DNA from: Actinomyces israelii DSM 43320
GTDB lineage: Bacteria > Actinomycetota > Actinomycetes > Actinomycetales > Actinomycetaceae
Direction of reading: 5' to 3'
DNA length: 36,735 nt
Assembly: GCF_000711965.1 (NCBI RefSeq)
Contig: NZ_JONS01000032.1
Coordinates: forward strand, 1 to 36,735
The notes below the pieces were generated by a model. It did not search any database. It had not been told where the DNA came from and saw only the letters and a program-made list of their open reading frames with translations. The position numbers and the translations under genes are program-made. Below, in pieces: positions 23,541 to 31,500 of the stretch (position 1 is the first letter of the stretch; every line of letters starts with the position of its first letter).

Positions 23541-24227
23541 GTGCACAAGTACGAGCGCATCCGAGAGGCGATCTCCGCCATGGCGGCCGAAGCGGGCCCC
23601 GGCGCGCAGATCCCCCCCGAGAAGGAGCTGGCCCAGCGATTCGGCGCGTCGACCATGACGGTGCGGCGCGCCCTGCAGATCCTCACGGAGAGCGGTCTGC
23701 TCCACGGGGTGCCCGGCAAGGGGACCTTCGTGGCCCGCCCTCGTGTGACCAAGATGACGCGCGTGTCGAACTCCTTCACCGAGGCCCTCCAGGCCTCGGG
23801 GCGCCGGGCCGGCAGCCGCCTGATATCGGCCACCCTGCGTCCGCCGGTCGACGAGGCCGAGCGCGCCTTCTTCGACGTCGGTGAGGGCGGATTCGTCGTT
23901 GAGGTCCGGCGCGTGCGCCTGGGGGACGACGTCGCCATCGGCTTCGAGACGGCGGTGCTCAACGCGGCCGCCCTGCCCCAGCTCCTCGGCCACGACCTGA
24001 CCGGGTCTCTCTACGAGCTCATTGAGCAGCGCTACCACCTCGAGATCGAGCGCACCGGCATTATCGTCTCCGCCCGGCTTCCCACCGAGTCGGAGGCGAA
24101 GCTGCTCGAGGTCGCGCGCACCGCGCCCTGCCTGCAGACCGTCGTCACCTCTAGGGTTGCCGGAGGCCCGAACCTGGAGCGCACCGTGGCGCTGTACCGC
24201 GGAGACATGTATGAGCTGGCGCTCTGA
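23541..24227 (+). CDS. GntR/HutC-family regulator with UTRA domain
   Basis: The 228-aa protein has an N-terminal winged helix (residues 1-66: IPPEKELAQRFGASTMTVRR, ALQILTESGLLHGVPGKGTF) and a C-terminal UTRA ligand domain (about 80-225, ending RGDMYELAL), as in HutC, NagR/YvoA and DasR. UTRA regulators of sugar operons usually sense a phosphorylated sugar; ManNAc-6-P or GlcNAc-6-P would be logical here. It is divergent from the nanK-nanE operon with three palindromes between. GTG 23541 is preceded by GGAGA at 23529-23533. A strong hairpin follows at 24300-24343. Confidence 0.9.
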   Translation: MHKYERIREAISAMAAEAGPGAQIPPEKELAQRFGASTMTVRRALQILTESGLLHGVPGKGTFVARPRVTKMTRVSNSFTEALQASGRRAGSRLISATLRPPVDEAERAFFDVGEGGFVVEVRRVRLGDDVAIGFETAVLNAAALPQLLGHDLTGSLYELIEQRYHLEIERTGIIVSARLPTESEAKLLEVARTAPCLQTVVTSRVAGGPNLERTVALYRGDMYELAL

Positions 24228-24299
24228 GGGGGCTCCCCGGGCGCATCGGGCTCGCCAGGCGGGCCGGTCCGACGGCGAGGCCGCCCGTCCGTCTCCGTG

Positions 24300-24343
24300 A
24301 GCGCCGCGAGCCCGGTCCCGTTGCGGGCCGGGTCCGCGGCGCT
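24300..24343 (+). terminator. Hairpin after gntR
   Basis: AGCGCCGCG (24300-24308) pairs with CGCGGCGCT (24335-24343), extended by an inner CCCGG/CCGGG pairing around a two-base mismatch. It starts 73 bases after the gntR stop. Confidence 0.65.
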
Positions 24344-24371
24344 TGATGGCTCGGCCTGCGAGGAGCCGGTC

Positions 24372-24456
24372 GGCCCTGCGGCGCGCGCCCGGGCGAGCGT
24401 CAATGGGCTGGCCGCAGATGGCGCAGGGGCGGGGCCCTGCGGCGCGCGCCCGGGCG
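24372..24456 (+). repeat. 24-bp perfect direct repeat in the gntR-porter gap
   Basis: A GC-only-rich 24-mer starting GGCCCTGCGG and ending GCCCGGGCG occurs at 24372-24395 and again at 24433-24456, offset 61 bp. The rest of the 606-base gap (24228-24833) holds the hairpin, this repeat, two operator-like sites and the porter promoter; I see no gene in it. Confidence 0.6.
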
Positions 24457-24552
24457 GGCGGGCTCTGCGGCCCGGGCGGCGGAGCCGGGTTCGCGGGGCT
24501 CATCACCGGGACCCGCCGGCCGGAATTCCCCGGTCGGTTCGGCGCAACCGAT

Positions 24553-24566
24553 TGGGACCGGTACCG
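24553..24566. promoter_or_regulatory. TGGGACCGGT operator-like site, distal
   Basis: TGGGACCGGTACCG shares its left half and centre with the perfect palindrome TGGGACCGGTCCCA at 29474. It lies about 190 bp upstream of the porter promoter and might support looping with the site at 24743. Confidence 0.45.
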
Positions 24567-24741
24567 ACCATTCTCCATGTCGATTCCGCGAGTGCGAGTC
24601 GAGGCGGCCATGAGGTGCGGCGTGCACATGGCGGCGGGTTCCGGATGGACAGGCGTGTTTACAACCTTTCCTCGCTTCGGTCGCTGCCAACAGGGCGTGG
24701 CGTCCGCCCTCGCCCAGATTGAGTTTGTCCGTACTAAACTC

Positions 24742-24799
24742 TTGACACCGGTCCCACGACCGTCGCATACTGCGTGTCGCAGAGGTTGTCACGTGACAA
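24742..24799 (+). promoter_or_regulatory. Promoter and two operators of the second sugar porter
   Basis: TTGACA (24742-24747), 18 bases, CATACT (24766-24771) form a good sigma-70 promoter. TGACACCGGTCCCA (24743-24756, two mismatches to the site at 29474) overlaps the -35. A perfect palindrome TTGTCACGTGACAA (24786-24799) lies just past the expected start, a roadblock position. Two different LacI-type regulators could thus act here. Confidence 0.65.
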
Positions 24800-24833
24800 T
24801 CCGGTTCACAACGTTCGTCAACGAGGATGACCA

Positions 24834-26273
24834 ATGACCGCACAGCCCTCTCCACCGCCCGACGCCGTCCGGCTGCACTCCGTCAGGCGCCGACTCAATA
24901 TAGCGACCGTCGTCATCACCTTCGGCGCCCTCGCCTTCGGCTACGACACCGGAGTCATCTCCGGCGCCCTGCCCTTCATGACCCGTTCGACTGCCGAAGG
25001 AGGCCTCGGCCTCACGCCGACCACCTCGGGCATGGTGACCTCCTCCCTCCTGTTCGGCGCGGCCTTCGGGGCGATCATCGGCGGGAGACTCTCCGATCGG
25101 CACGGGCGCCGCCGCAACGTCATGATGCTGGCCCTCGTGTTCTTCCTGGGCGCCCTCGGGTGCGCCCTGGCGCCGAATCTCCCGATCATGCTCGCCTGCC
25201 GCATGATCCTCGGCTTCGCCGTCGGCGGCGCCTCGGCCACGGTCCCGATGTTCATCGGCGAGCTGGCCCCCGCCGAGCGGCGCGGACCGCTCGTCTCCCG
25301 CAATGAGCTCATGATCGTCACCGGTCAGCTCATCGCCTACGTCTCCAACGCCATTATCGGCCTCGTCTCCGAGGGCGGGCACGCCTGGCGCCTCATGCTC
25401 GGGCTGGCCGCCATCCCCGCAGCCGCCCTGTGGATCGGCGTCCACTTCGTGCCCGAGTCCCCGCGCTGGCTCGTCAGCAGGGGGCGCGGCGCCGAGGCCC
25501 TCGAGGTCCTCGCGCTGCTGCGCACCGGCGACCCCCGCCCCGAGGTCGAGGAGATCGCCGAGATCGTCAAGAAGACCGCCGAGGCGCAGTCCAACGCCAG
25601 GGAGCACCTCGGGACGCCGTGGATCCGCCGCATCACCCTCATCGGCATCGGGTTCGGCATCGTCATCCAGCTCACCGGCGTCAACGCCATTATGTACTTC
25701 GCCCCGACGGTCCTCATGAGCACCGGCATGGGCACGCAGGCCTCGCTCGTGGCGACGATCGCCAACGGCGTCGTCTCCGTCATCGCCGTGGCCGTCGGCC
25801 TGGTCGTCATCGGCCGGTCGAGTCGCCGCATGATGCTGCGCATCGGCATGAGCGGCCTGGTCGTCTCCCAGATCCTCCTCGGCCTGGCCTCCCTCCTGCC
25901 CGAGGCCCCCTGGCGCGGCTACCTCATCCTCGCGCTCATGCTCTGCTTCCTGTGGTTCATGCAGATGTTCTGCAGCATCGTCTTCTGGCTCATGATGGCC
26001 GAGATCTTCCCACTGCGGGTGCGCGGGCTGGCCATGGGGATCGCGGTCTTCTGCCAGTGGGTCTCCAACGCCTTCGTCACCCTCTTCTTCCCGATCCTCC
26101 TGGACAGGATCGGTATGAGGACCTTCTTCATCTTCGCGCTCCTCAACTTCCTCATCCTCATCTGGGAGCAGAGGTACCTGCCCGAGACTAAGGGCAAGTC
26201 CCTGGAGTACCTCGAGGAGGAGCTGGCCTCCGGCTCCGACGCCCGCGACCCCGGCCCCCTGGCCATCGGCTGA
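24834..26273 (+). CDS. MFS sugar porter, IolT-like
   Basis: The 479-aa sugar porter family protein has GALAFGYDTGVISGALPFMT in helix 1, GGRLSDRHGRRRNVM (motif A), PESPRWLVSRGRG, QLTGVNAIMYFAPTVL in helix 7 and PETKGKSLEYLEEE at the end. The wording is close to actinobacterial myo-inositol transporters (IolT), which fits the Gfo/Idh oxidoreductase encoded 88 bases downstream and the IolE-like gene at 29572. ATG 24834 follows GAGGA (24823-24827). Expression is probably controlled by the two palindromes around its promoter. Confidence 0.9.
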   Translation: MTAQPSPPPDAVRLHSVRRRLNIATVVITFGALAFGYDTGVISGALPFMTRSTAEGGLGLTPTTSGMVTSSLLFGAAFGAIIGGRLSDRHGRRRNVMMLALVFFLGALGCALAPNLPIMLACRMILGFAVGGASATVPMFIGELAPAERRGPLVSRNELMIVTGQLIAYVSNAIIGLVSEGGHAWRLMLGLAAIPAAALWIGVHFVPESPRWLVSRGRGAEALEVLALLRTGDPRPEVEEIAEIVKKTAEAQSNAREHLGTPWIRRITLIGIGFGIVIQLTGVNAIMYFAPTVLMSTGMGTQASLVATIANGVVSVIAVAVGLVVIGRSSRRMMLRIGMSGLVVSQILLGLASLLPEAPWRGYLILALMLCFLWFMQMFCSIVFWLMMAEIFPLRVRGLAMGIAVFCQWVSNAFVTLFFPILLDRIGMRTFFIFALLNFLILIWEQRYLPETKGKSLEYLEEELASGSDARDPGPLAIG

Positions 26274-26361
26274 GCCCGCACACCCGCTCCGGACCCACCC
26301 GCCGCACTGTTCACCGCTATTGAGCACGCCTGTTCACCACAATCCGAAAGGAACCACCACC

Positions 26362-27540
26362 ATGTCCCGCACGTCCCGCGACCTGCGCATTGCCGTCGTC
26401 GGAGCCGGATTCGCCGGCCAGGGCCACGCCTTCGGCTTCCGCAACGCCCAGATGCTGCCCGCCCTCAAGGGCGTCAACGTCCGTCTGGACACCCTCGTCG
26501 AGCCCAACGCGCCCCTGGCGCAGACCGTCGCCGCCAAGTACGGCTTCGAGCGGACCGCCGCCGGCATCGAGGAGATCATCGACCGGCCCGAGATCGAGGC
26601 TGTCTCCCTGGCCCTGCCCAACAACGCCTACATCGACGTCGTCCCGAGGCTGCTCAAGGCCGGCAAGCACGTCTTCTGCGAGAAGCCGCTCGGCCTGAAC
26701 TCGGCCGAGGCCGAGGAGATGACCCGCGCGGCCGAGGAGGCCGGCGTCGTCACCTCCGTGGGCTTCTGCCGACGGCGGGTGCCGGCGCTGGCCGCTCTCG
26801 CGCAGGTCGTCCGGGACGGCGGTATCGGCACGGTCCACTCCTTCCGCGCCAGCTACTTCGCCGACTACGCCTCCGACCCGAAGGCGCCCCGCACCTGGCG
26901 CTTCGTCAGGAGCGTCGCCGGGGGAGGCGCCGTCGCCGACATCGGCGCCCACATCATCGACACGGTGCGCTTCGTCCTGGGCGACATCGCCGAGGTCGTC
27001 GCCTGCCAGCTGGAGACGGTCATCAGGGAGCGCCCGCTGCCCACCGGTGGCACTGGTCACAGCCAGGGCGCCTCCGCCACCGAGTCCGGCCCCGTGGAGA
27101 ACGACGACAACGCCGTCATCTCCCTGCGCACGGCGGGCGGCGCCATCGGCTCGGTCAACCTCTCGCGCATCGCCACCGGGATCACCGATGTCTTCGCCAT
27201 CGAGGTCTACGGCGACAGGGGCTGGGCCAAGTTCGAGTCGCCCCACTCCGACGAGTTCCACCTCTGCCAGCCCGAGCAGTCCGCCCCCGGCCTCGACGGC
27301 CCCCGTCAGATCATCGCCGGTCCCGACTTCCCCTACTTCGGGGACGTCGCCTGCATGCCCGGCCGCGGCGTGGGCACCGGCTACGGCGAGAACCTCATCG
27401 GCGAGATCCAGGAGTTCGTCGCCGCCGTCGTCGGCAAGGGCGAGGTCACCGTGCCCTTCGCCGAGGCGATCCCGACCATGCGGATCATCGAGGCCGCGGA
27501 GAAGGCAGCCGCCACGGGCGCTCCCGTGGCGCTCGCCTGA
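26362..27540 (+). CDS. Gfo/Idh/MocA family oxidoreductase
   Basis: The 392-aa NAD(P)-dependent sugar or polyol dehydrogenase has a Rossmann loop GAGFAGQG (14-21), catalytic-lysine motif CEKP (106-109) and GAVADIGAHIIDTVRFVLGD with the active-site Asp and His. Compared with the IolG-like protein at 13536 it is longer, with an insertion (ERPLPTGGTGHSQGASATES) and a cysteine-containing DVACMPGRG loop, so it belongs to another subgroup that often accompanies TIM-barrel isomerases in sugar-acid or inositol catabolism. The start is set by GAAAGGA at 26346-26352; an earlier ATG at 26320 lacks a ribosome-binding site. It is probably co-transcribed with the porter. A strong hairpin follows. Confidence 0.9.
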   Translation: MSRTSRDLRIAVVGAGFAGQGHAFGFRNAQMLPALKGVNVRLDTLVEPNAPLAQTVAAKYGFERTAAGIEEIIDRPEIEAVSLALPNNAYIDVVPRLLKAGKHVFCEKPLGLNSAEAEEMTRAAEEAGVVTSVGFCRRRVPALAALAQVVRDGGIGTVHSFRASYFADYASDPKAPRTWRFVRSVAGGGAVADIGAHIIDTVRFVLGDIAEVVACQLETVIRERPLPTGGTGHSQGASATESGPVENDDNAVISLRTAGGAIGSVNLSRIATGITDVFAIEVYGDRGWAKFESPHSDEFHLCQPEQSAPGLDGPRQIIAGPDFPYFGDVACMPGRGVGTGYGENLIGEIQEFVAAVVGKGEVTVPFAEAIPTMRIIEAAEKAAATGAPVALA

Positions 27541-27555
27541 GCGGCGCCGTGAGAG

Positions 27556-27592
27556 CCTGGGGCGGTGCCCGCCGGGCGGGCGCCGCCCCAGG
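27556..27592 (+). terminator. Strong hairpin after the Gfo/Idh gene
   Basis: CCTGGGGCGGTGCCCGC (27556-27572), loop CGG, and its complement with one T:G wobble (27576-27592), 16 bases after the stop. Confidence 0.8.
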
Positions 27593-27616
27593 CCTGCTCG
27601 TGAGGGGGAGTCCGCG

Positions 27617-28263
27617 CCCACCTGCCGTGTCGCCCAGGTGGACCTCGCCCGTTGCGCGGGCGTCTCCCACTTATGCGTCTCCGGCGTCGTGCGCGGTCTA
27701 GACAAGGTCAGTGAGGCCGGGCGCGAGCGCATCCTGGCGGCCGTCCGCGAGCTGGGCTGCATCGACAACGGCCGCGGACACGAGCGCATCGCCCACCTCC
27801 GGCTCCCGCCGACGATCCTCTACGAGGAGCGCGCCGCGGCCACGGAGGACGCCGCTCTCGCCCCCGGCTCGTCACGCCGCGCACCCAGACGCCGCGCACC
27901 CAGGGTCGGCGGGACGCCCGGGAGGCCGCCCGCGCCCTGTTCGCGACCGGGGGCCGCCCACCGCCGTCTTCTGCGGCAACGACCACATGGCGCTCGGCGC
28001 CCTGGAGGCCCTGCGCGGAGGCGGTGCTGGACGTCCCCGGGGAGGTCTCCGTCGTCGGCTACGACGGTCAGAGCGCGGCCGGCCCCGCCGGACCGACGAC
28101 CGTCGACCAGGGGGCCGCCGAGCAGGGGCGCATCGCGGCCCGCTTCATCCGCCCCCTCCCGGGGACGCGGGCGCCGAGGAGGCCGCAGGACTCTCCCGCC
28201 GGGTCCCGGCGCCGGTCCTCGCCGTGCGGCGGGCGACGGCGCCGCCGAGGCGCGCCGGAGCGG
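27617..28263 (+). pseudogene. Degraded LacI-family regulator
   Basis: Pieces of one LacI protein are spread over three frames. Around 27626-27770 one frame reads VAQVDLARCAGVSHLCVSGV, VRGLDKVSEAGRERILAAVR (HTH and hinge), then jumps directly to GHERIAHLRLPPTILYEERA, so roughly 120 residues of the effector domain are missing. A second frame (about 27945-28020) reads RPPTAVFCGNDHMALGALEA. A third frame (from 28024) reads VLDVPGEVSVVGYDGQSA and TTVDQGAAEQGRIAARFIRP. No start codon or ribosome-binding site remains. The sequence resembles the intact LacI at 12142-13185, suggesting a former paralogue that served the porter-oxidoreductase operon. Confidence 0.85.
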
Positions 28264-28291
28264 TGATGCCCGCCCCGGCGGCGCGAGGGGC

Positions 28292-29320
28292 TCAGGACGG
28301 GGGAGCGGAGGACCCCCGCACTGACAGCCCGCTGGGCGGGAGGACCTCGAGGCGCTGCGGCGCGTCCGGGGCGGTGATGCGGTCGATGATCATCCGGGCG
28401 GCCAGGCCCCCCTGGGCGGCGGTGGACAGGCCGACGGAGGTCAGGGAGATGGGCGGCAGCGCCGCCAGGTAGGAGTCGTCGATGCCGACGACGCTCAGCT
28501 CCCCGGGGCAGGCGACGCCCAGGTCCGCCGCGGCGGACACGACGCCGATCGCCGCCAGGTCGTTGGACGCGAACACGGCTGTCGGCCGGGGGCCGGGGCG
28601 GGCGAGCAGGTCGGCAGCGGCGGCGCGCCCGCCCTCGGTGCTGGAGTCGGAGTCGACGACGACGGCCGCATCGGCCAGGCCCTGCTCGGCCATGAAGGCC
28701 TCGTAGGCCTGTGCGCGGATCCGGAAGGTGCCGTTGTCCAGCCCCCGGACGTGGGCGATGCGCCGGTGCCCCAGGCCGTGCAGGTGCATGAGGGCCAGGC
28801 GGGCGGCCGCGGCGTCGTCGGGAACGACGACATCGAGGGAGGCGTCGTCGAACTCATGGTTTCCGGCGACGACGGTGGGCACGGAGCGGATGGCCGTCAC
28901 GAGGCGCTCCGAGACCGGCATCGTGCCGGCCAGGACGATGCCGTCGACCTGGCGCTCGGCGAAGGACGTGATCAGGCTCTCGCCCATCGACTGGTCCAGG
29001 CGGGTGTCGCACATGAGCATGGAGTACCCGGCGTCGCCGAGGACCTGGGCCAGGCCGTTGAGGAAGTCGACGAACCACGGCTGGCGCAGGTCGTGGACGA
29101 GGACGCCGATGGCGCGCGACTGCCGCCTCGTCAGGCTCCTCGCGGCGGCGGAGGGGCGGTAGTCGAGCTCCTCGATGGCGGCGGCGATCGCCTTGCGCGC
29201 ATGGGCGCTCACCATGGCCGGGTCCTGGAGGTAACGGGAGACGGAGGACTTCGAGACCCCGGCGCGCCCGGCGACGTCGCGGATCGTCGTGCCCGTCCTC
29301 GGGCGCGCCTGCTGTGCCAC
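28292..29320 (-). CDS. LacI-family transcriptional regulator
   Basis: The 342-aa protein has an HTH and hinge at residues 10-62 (TIRDVAGRAGVSKSSVSRYL, then RKAIAAAIEELDYRPSAAARSL) and an effector domain (IGVLVHDLRQPWFVDFLNGL; TAVFASNDLAAIGVVSAAAD; LSVVGIDDSYLAALPPISLTSV). It starts with GTG 29320 behind GAGGAGAGGA. It is divergent from the IolE-like gene, and the space between holds one perfect and one near-perfect TGGGACCGGTCCCA site, one by each promoter, so it very likely autoregulates and controls that gene. Matching sites at 24553 and 24743 suggest it also controls the second sugar porter. Confidence 0.92.
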   Translation of the reverse strand: MAQQARPRTGTTIRDVAGRAGVSKSSVSRYLQDPAMVSAHARKAIAAAIEELDYRPSAAARSLTRRQSRAIGVLVHDLRQPWFVDFLNGLAQVLGDAGYSMLMCDTRLDQSMGESLITSFAERQVDGIVLAGTMPVSERLVTAIRSVPTVVAGNHEFDDASLDVVVPDDAAAARLALMHLHGLGHRRIAHVRGLDNGTFRIRAQAYEAFMAEQGLADAAVVVDSDSSTEGGRAAAADLLARPGPRPTAVFASNDLAAIGVVSAAADLGVACPGELSVVGIDDSYLAALPPISLTSVGLSTAAQGGLAARMIIDRITAPDAPQRLEVLPPSGLSVRGSSAPPS

Positions 29321-29374
29321 GGGCGACCGTCCTCTCCTCGTCTTCGCGGGTGCAGGGGCATCATAACCTCCTCG

Positions 29375-29406
29375 TGGGGCCGGTCCCGCTCAATTGGCCC
29401 ATTATA
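29375..29406 (-). promoter_or_regulatory. LacI gene promoter with operator
   Basis: On the minus strand TATAAT (29406 to 29401) is a perfect -10, with TTGAAG (29431 to 29426) as a possible -35 at 19-base spacing. TGGGGCCGGTCCCG (29375-29388) lies just past the expected start, a near match to the palindrome at 29474. Confidence 0.65.
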
Positions 29407-29444
29407 CTGCCGAGGCCGCGGATCGCTTCAATTAACGCCAGTAC

Positions 29445-29487
29445 TTGACATTGAGAGTGTGTGGGAGAATGATTGGGACCGGTCCCA
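29445..29487 (+). promoter_or_regulatory. Promoter and operator of the IolE-like gene
   Basis: TTGACA (29445-29450), 17 bases, AATGAT (29468-29473), immediately followed by the perfect palindrome TGGGACCGGTCCCA (29474-29487), which would cover the transcription start. Confidence 0.65.
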
Positions 29488-29571
29488 GTCCAGAGTTGCA
29501 ACGGGCTCCGGCGCGGGACCCCGCAGAGGCTGCCGCCCGCGGCCCGCCACGACTGCCCCAAGGAGACAACG

Positions 29572-30477
29572 ATGTCCTCAACCGTCACCAACGCCCGCCT
29601 CGGCTCCGCCCCCGACTCCTGGGGCGTGTGGATGCCCGACAGCCCCAAGCAGACCACCGGCGCCCGCTACCTGGACGAGATCGCCCAGGCCGGGTACCGC
29701 TACATGGAGATCGGCCCCTACGGCTTCCTCCCCACCGATGCGAGCGAGCTGGCCGACGAGCTCGCCAAGCGCGACCTCAAGGTCTCCGCCGGCACCACCG
29801 GCGGCGCCTTCCACCGGGCAGAGGACTTCGAGGCCATCACCAGGGAGGCCCTCGACGTCGCCCGCCTGGCCGCCGCCGTCGGCGGCACGTACGTGGTCCT
29901 GCTGCCCGCCATGTACCGCGACCTGTTCACCGGCGAGTACGTCGAGGGCAAGGAGCTCGACGCCGACGGGTGGAAGCAGCTCGTCAGGGCGACCCAGGAG
30001 CTCTCCGAGATCATCAAGGGCGAGACCGGCCTGCGCGCCGTCTTCCACCCGCACGCCGACTCCCACGTCGAGACCCAGCGGCAGACCTGCCGGTGGCTCG
30101 ACGACACCGACCCGGACAGGATCGGCCTGTGCCTGGACACCGGGCACATCGAGTACTGCGGCGGCGACTCCGCCGAGATCATCCGCCGCTACCCCGAGCG
30201 CGTGGAGTACATCCACTTCAAGCAGGTCGACCCGGCCAAGATGTCGGTGGTCAAGGACAAGGACCTCGGCTTCTACGACGCCGTCCAGATGGGCGCCATC
30301 TGCGAGCCGCCCGGCGGCGTGCCCACCGCCGAGTCCATCACCCGGGAGATGTGGCGCCTGGACCCGAGCATTTTCGTGATCGTCGAGCAGGACCTCTTCC
30401 CCTGCCACCCGGACACGCCCTTCCCGATCGCGCTGCGCACCGCCTCCTACCTGCGGGGCGCCCGCATCGCCCGCTGA
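29572..30477 (+). CDS. TIM-barrel isomerase/dehydratase, IolE-like
   Basis: The 301-aa protein of the xylose-isomerase-like TIM barrel (AP endonuclease family 2) superfamily includes IolE (2-keto-myo-inositol dehydratase) and sugar epimerases. Metal-ligand candidates are Glu46 (YMEIGPYG), His159/His161 and Glu167 (VFHPHADSHVET), Asp189/His192 (LCLDTGHIEY), His215 (YIHFKQVD) and a late Glu in VIVEQDLFP. The N-terminal APDSWGVWMP phrase and the FKQVD loop are found in IolE-like proteins. With two Gfo/Idh dehydrogenases and IolT-like porters nearby, a role in inositol or inosose breakdown is plausible, but iolB/C/D are not in this window. AAGGAG precedes ATG 29572 by 6 bases. Confidence 0.85.
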   Translation: MSSTVTNARLGSAPDSWGVWMPDSPKQTTGARYLDEIAQAGYRYMEIGPYGFLPTDASELADELAKRDLKVSAGTTGGAFHRAEDFEAITREALDVARLAAAVGGTYVVLLPAMYRDLFTGEYVEGKELDADGWKQLVRATQELSEIIKGETGLRAVFHPHADSHVETQRQTCRWLDDTDPDRIGLCLDTGHIEYCGGDSAEIIRRYPERVEYIHFKQVDPAKMSVVKDKDLGFYDAVQMGAICEPPGGVPTAESITREMWRLDPSIFVIVEQDLFPCHPDTPFPIALRTASYLRGARIAR

Positions 30478-30513
30478 GACGAGTCGCGCGAAACGATCCG
30501 CCCGGCGCGTCCG

Positions 30514-30547
30514 CGCCCTCCGGTCGCCCCGGGACGGCCGGAGGGCG
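30514..30547 (+). terminator. Hairpin after the IolE-like gene
   Basis: CGCCCTCCGG (30514-30523) pairs with CCGGAGGGCG (30538-30547) around a 14-base loop, 36 bases after the stop. Confidence 0.65.
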
Positions 30548-30694
30548 AGAGCGGCGCCGTCGCGGCCCGGGCAGGGGGCGGTCGGGGCGCGCTCGGAAGG
30601 GAGGCCTGTCAGCCGGGGACTGCCAGTGCCTGGCAGCCTCGCCGCAGGGGGCACAGACTTGTCGAGCAAGTCCCCATCCGTACTCGGGAGCATC

Positions 30695-31453
30695 ATGACC
30701 ACAGTTCTCGCCATTGGAGCCACCGGTCAGGTCGGCCGCCTCGTCGTGGAGGAGGCGCTGGCGCGCGGCCTGACCGTGCGCGCCCAGACCCGCGACGCCG
30801 GGCGGGCCCGTCGCGCCCTGCCACAGGAGGCTGAGATCGTCGAGGCCTCGCCGATCTCAGTCGACGAGCTGAGCCCGCACGCGGGCGACGTCGACGCTGT
30901 CGTCCTCACCCACGGCGGCGACACGGACGGCGACGGCAGCAGTTTCTACGCCGTCATTCCCGCTCTCCTGGACGCGCTGGGCGGCAACGGCGCCCACATC
31001 AGCCTCATGACGGCGATGAATACGAGCCACTCGGCGGGACCGAGCCGCTACGGCTTCGTCGAGTGGAAGCGGCGCGCCGAGCGTCTCGTGCGCGCCGGCG
31101 GCCACCCCTACACGATCGTGCGGCCCGGCTGGTTCGACTACCAGGGGCCCGGCGACCGCCGCATCGACCTGCGCCAGGGCGACCTCGTCACCGGCCGGCC
31201 CGGCGTGGACCGCCGCCACATCGCCCAGGTCCTCCTGGAGGGCGCCCTCAACCCCTCCGGGGCGCGGCGCACCGTCGAGGTCTTCAGCGCCGCCGGTGCG
31301 CCCGTGACCGACTACGAGGCCCTGTTCGCCGCCACCCGCGCGGACGAGGCCGGTGCTCTCGACGGCGTGCTCGACGCCAACAACGTGCCGCTTGCCGATG
31401 AGCCGGCCCGTGTCCGCGACGACATCGCCCGCCTGGGTCGGCGCGGGGCCTGA
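30695..31453 (+). CDS. NmrA-like/SDR NAD(P)-binding oxidoreductase
   Basis: The 252-aa atypical short-chain dehydrogenase has a dinucleotide-binding motif GATGQVG (8-14), a mid region HISLMTAMNTSHSAGPSRYG where a Ser/Tyr active site would lie, and WKRRAERLVRAGGHPYTIVR, PGWFDYQGPG, the typical NAD(P)-binding/UbiA-neighbour SDR phrase. These enzymes act as reductases or redox sensors; the substrate cannot be deduced. ATG 30695 follows GGGAG (30686-30690) closely; the longer frame from 30626 lacks support. It is probably monocistronic, at the boundary between the sugar region and the toxin-antitoxin region. Confidence 0.85.
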   Translation: MTTVLAIGATGQVGRLVVEEALARGLTVRAQTRDAGRARRALPQEAEIVEASPISVDELSPHAGDVDAVVLTHGGDTDGDGSSFYAVIPALLDALGGNGAHISLMTAMNTSHSAGPSRYGFVEWKRRAERLVRAGGHPYTIVRPGWFDYQGPGDRRIDLRQGDLVTGRPGVDRRHIAQVLLEGALNPSGARRTVEVFSAAGAPVTDYEALFAATRADEAGALDGVLDANNVPLADEPARVRDDIARLGRRGA

Positions 31454-31463
31454 CCCGCATCCG

Positions 31464-31492
31464 ATAGCAACTATGCTATAAACTGCTACAAT
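31464..31492 (+). promoter_or_regulatory. Leaderless promoter with operator of the first MNT-HEPN pair
   Basis: TACAAT (31487-31492) lies eight bases before GTG 31501, so the transcript is nearly or fully leaderless. An inverted repeat ATAGCA-ACTA-TGCTAT (31464-31479) covers the -35 region and TGCTA recurs at 31484-31488. The HTH domain of the first gene product is the likely binder. The AT-rich patch contrasts with its surroundings. Confidence 0.55.
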
Positions 31493-31500
31493 ACGGGTTC

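Noticed and set aside
24297-24837. Open frames in the gntR-porter gap
   Set aside because: No ribosome-binding sites, no recognisable family; the stretch carries repeats, operators and a promoter.
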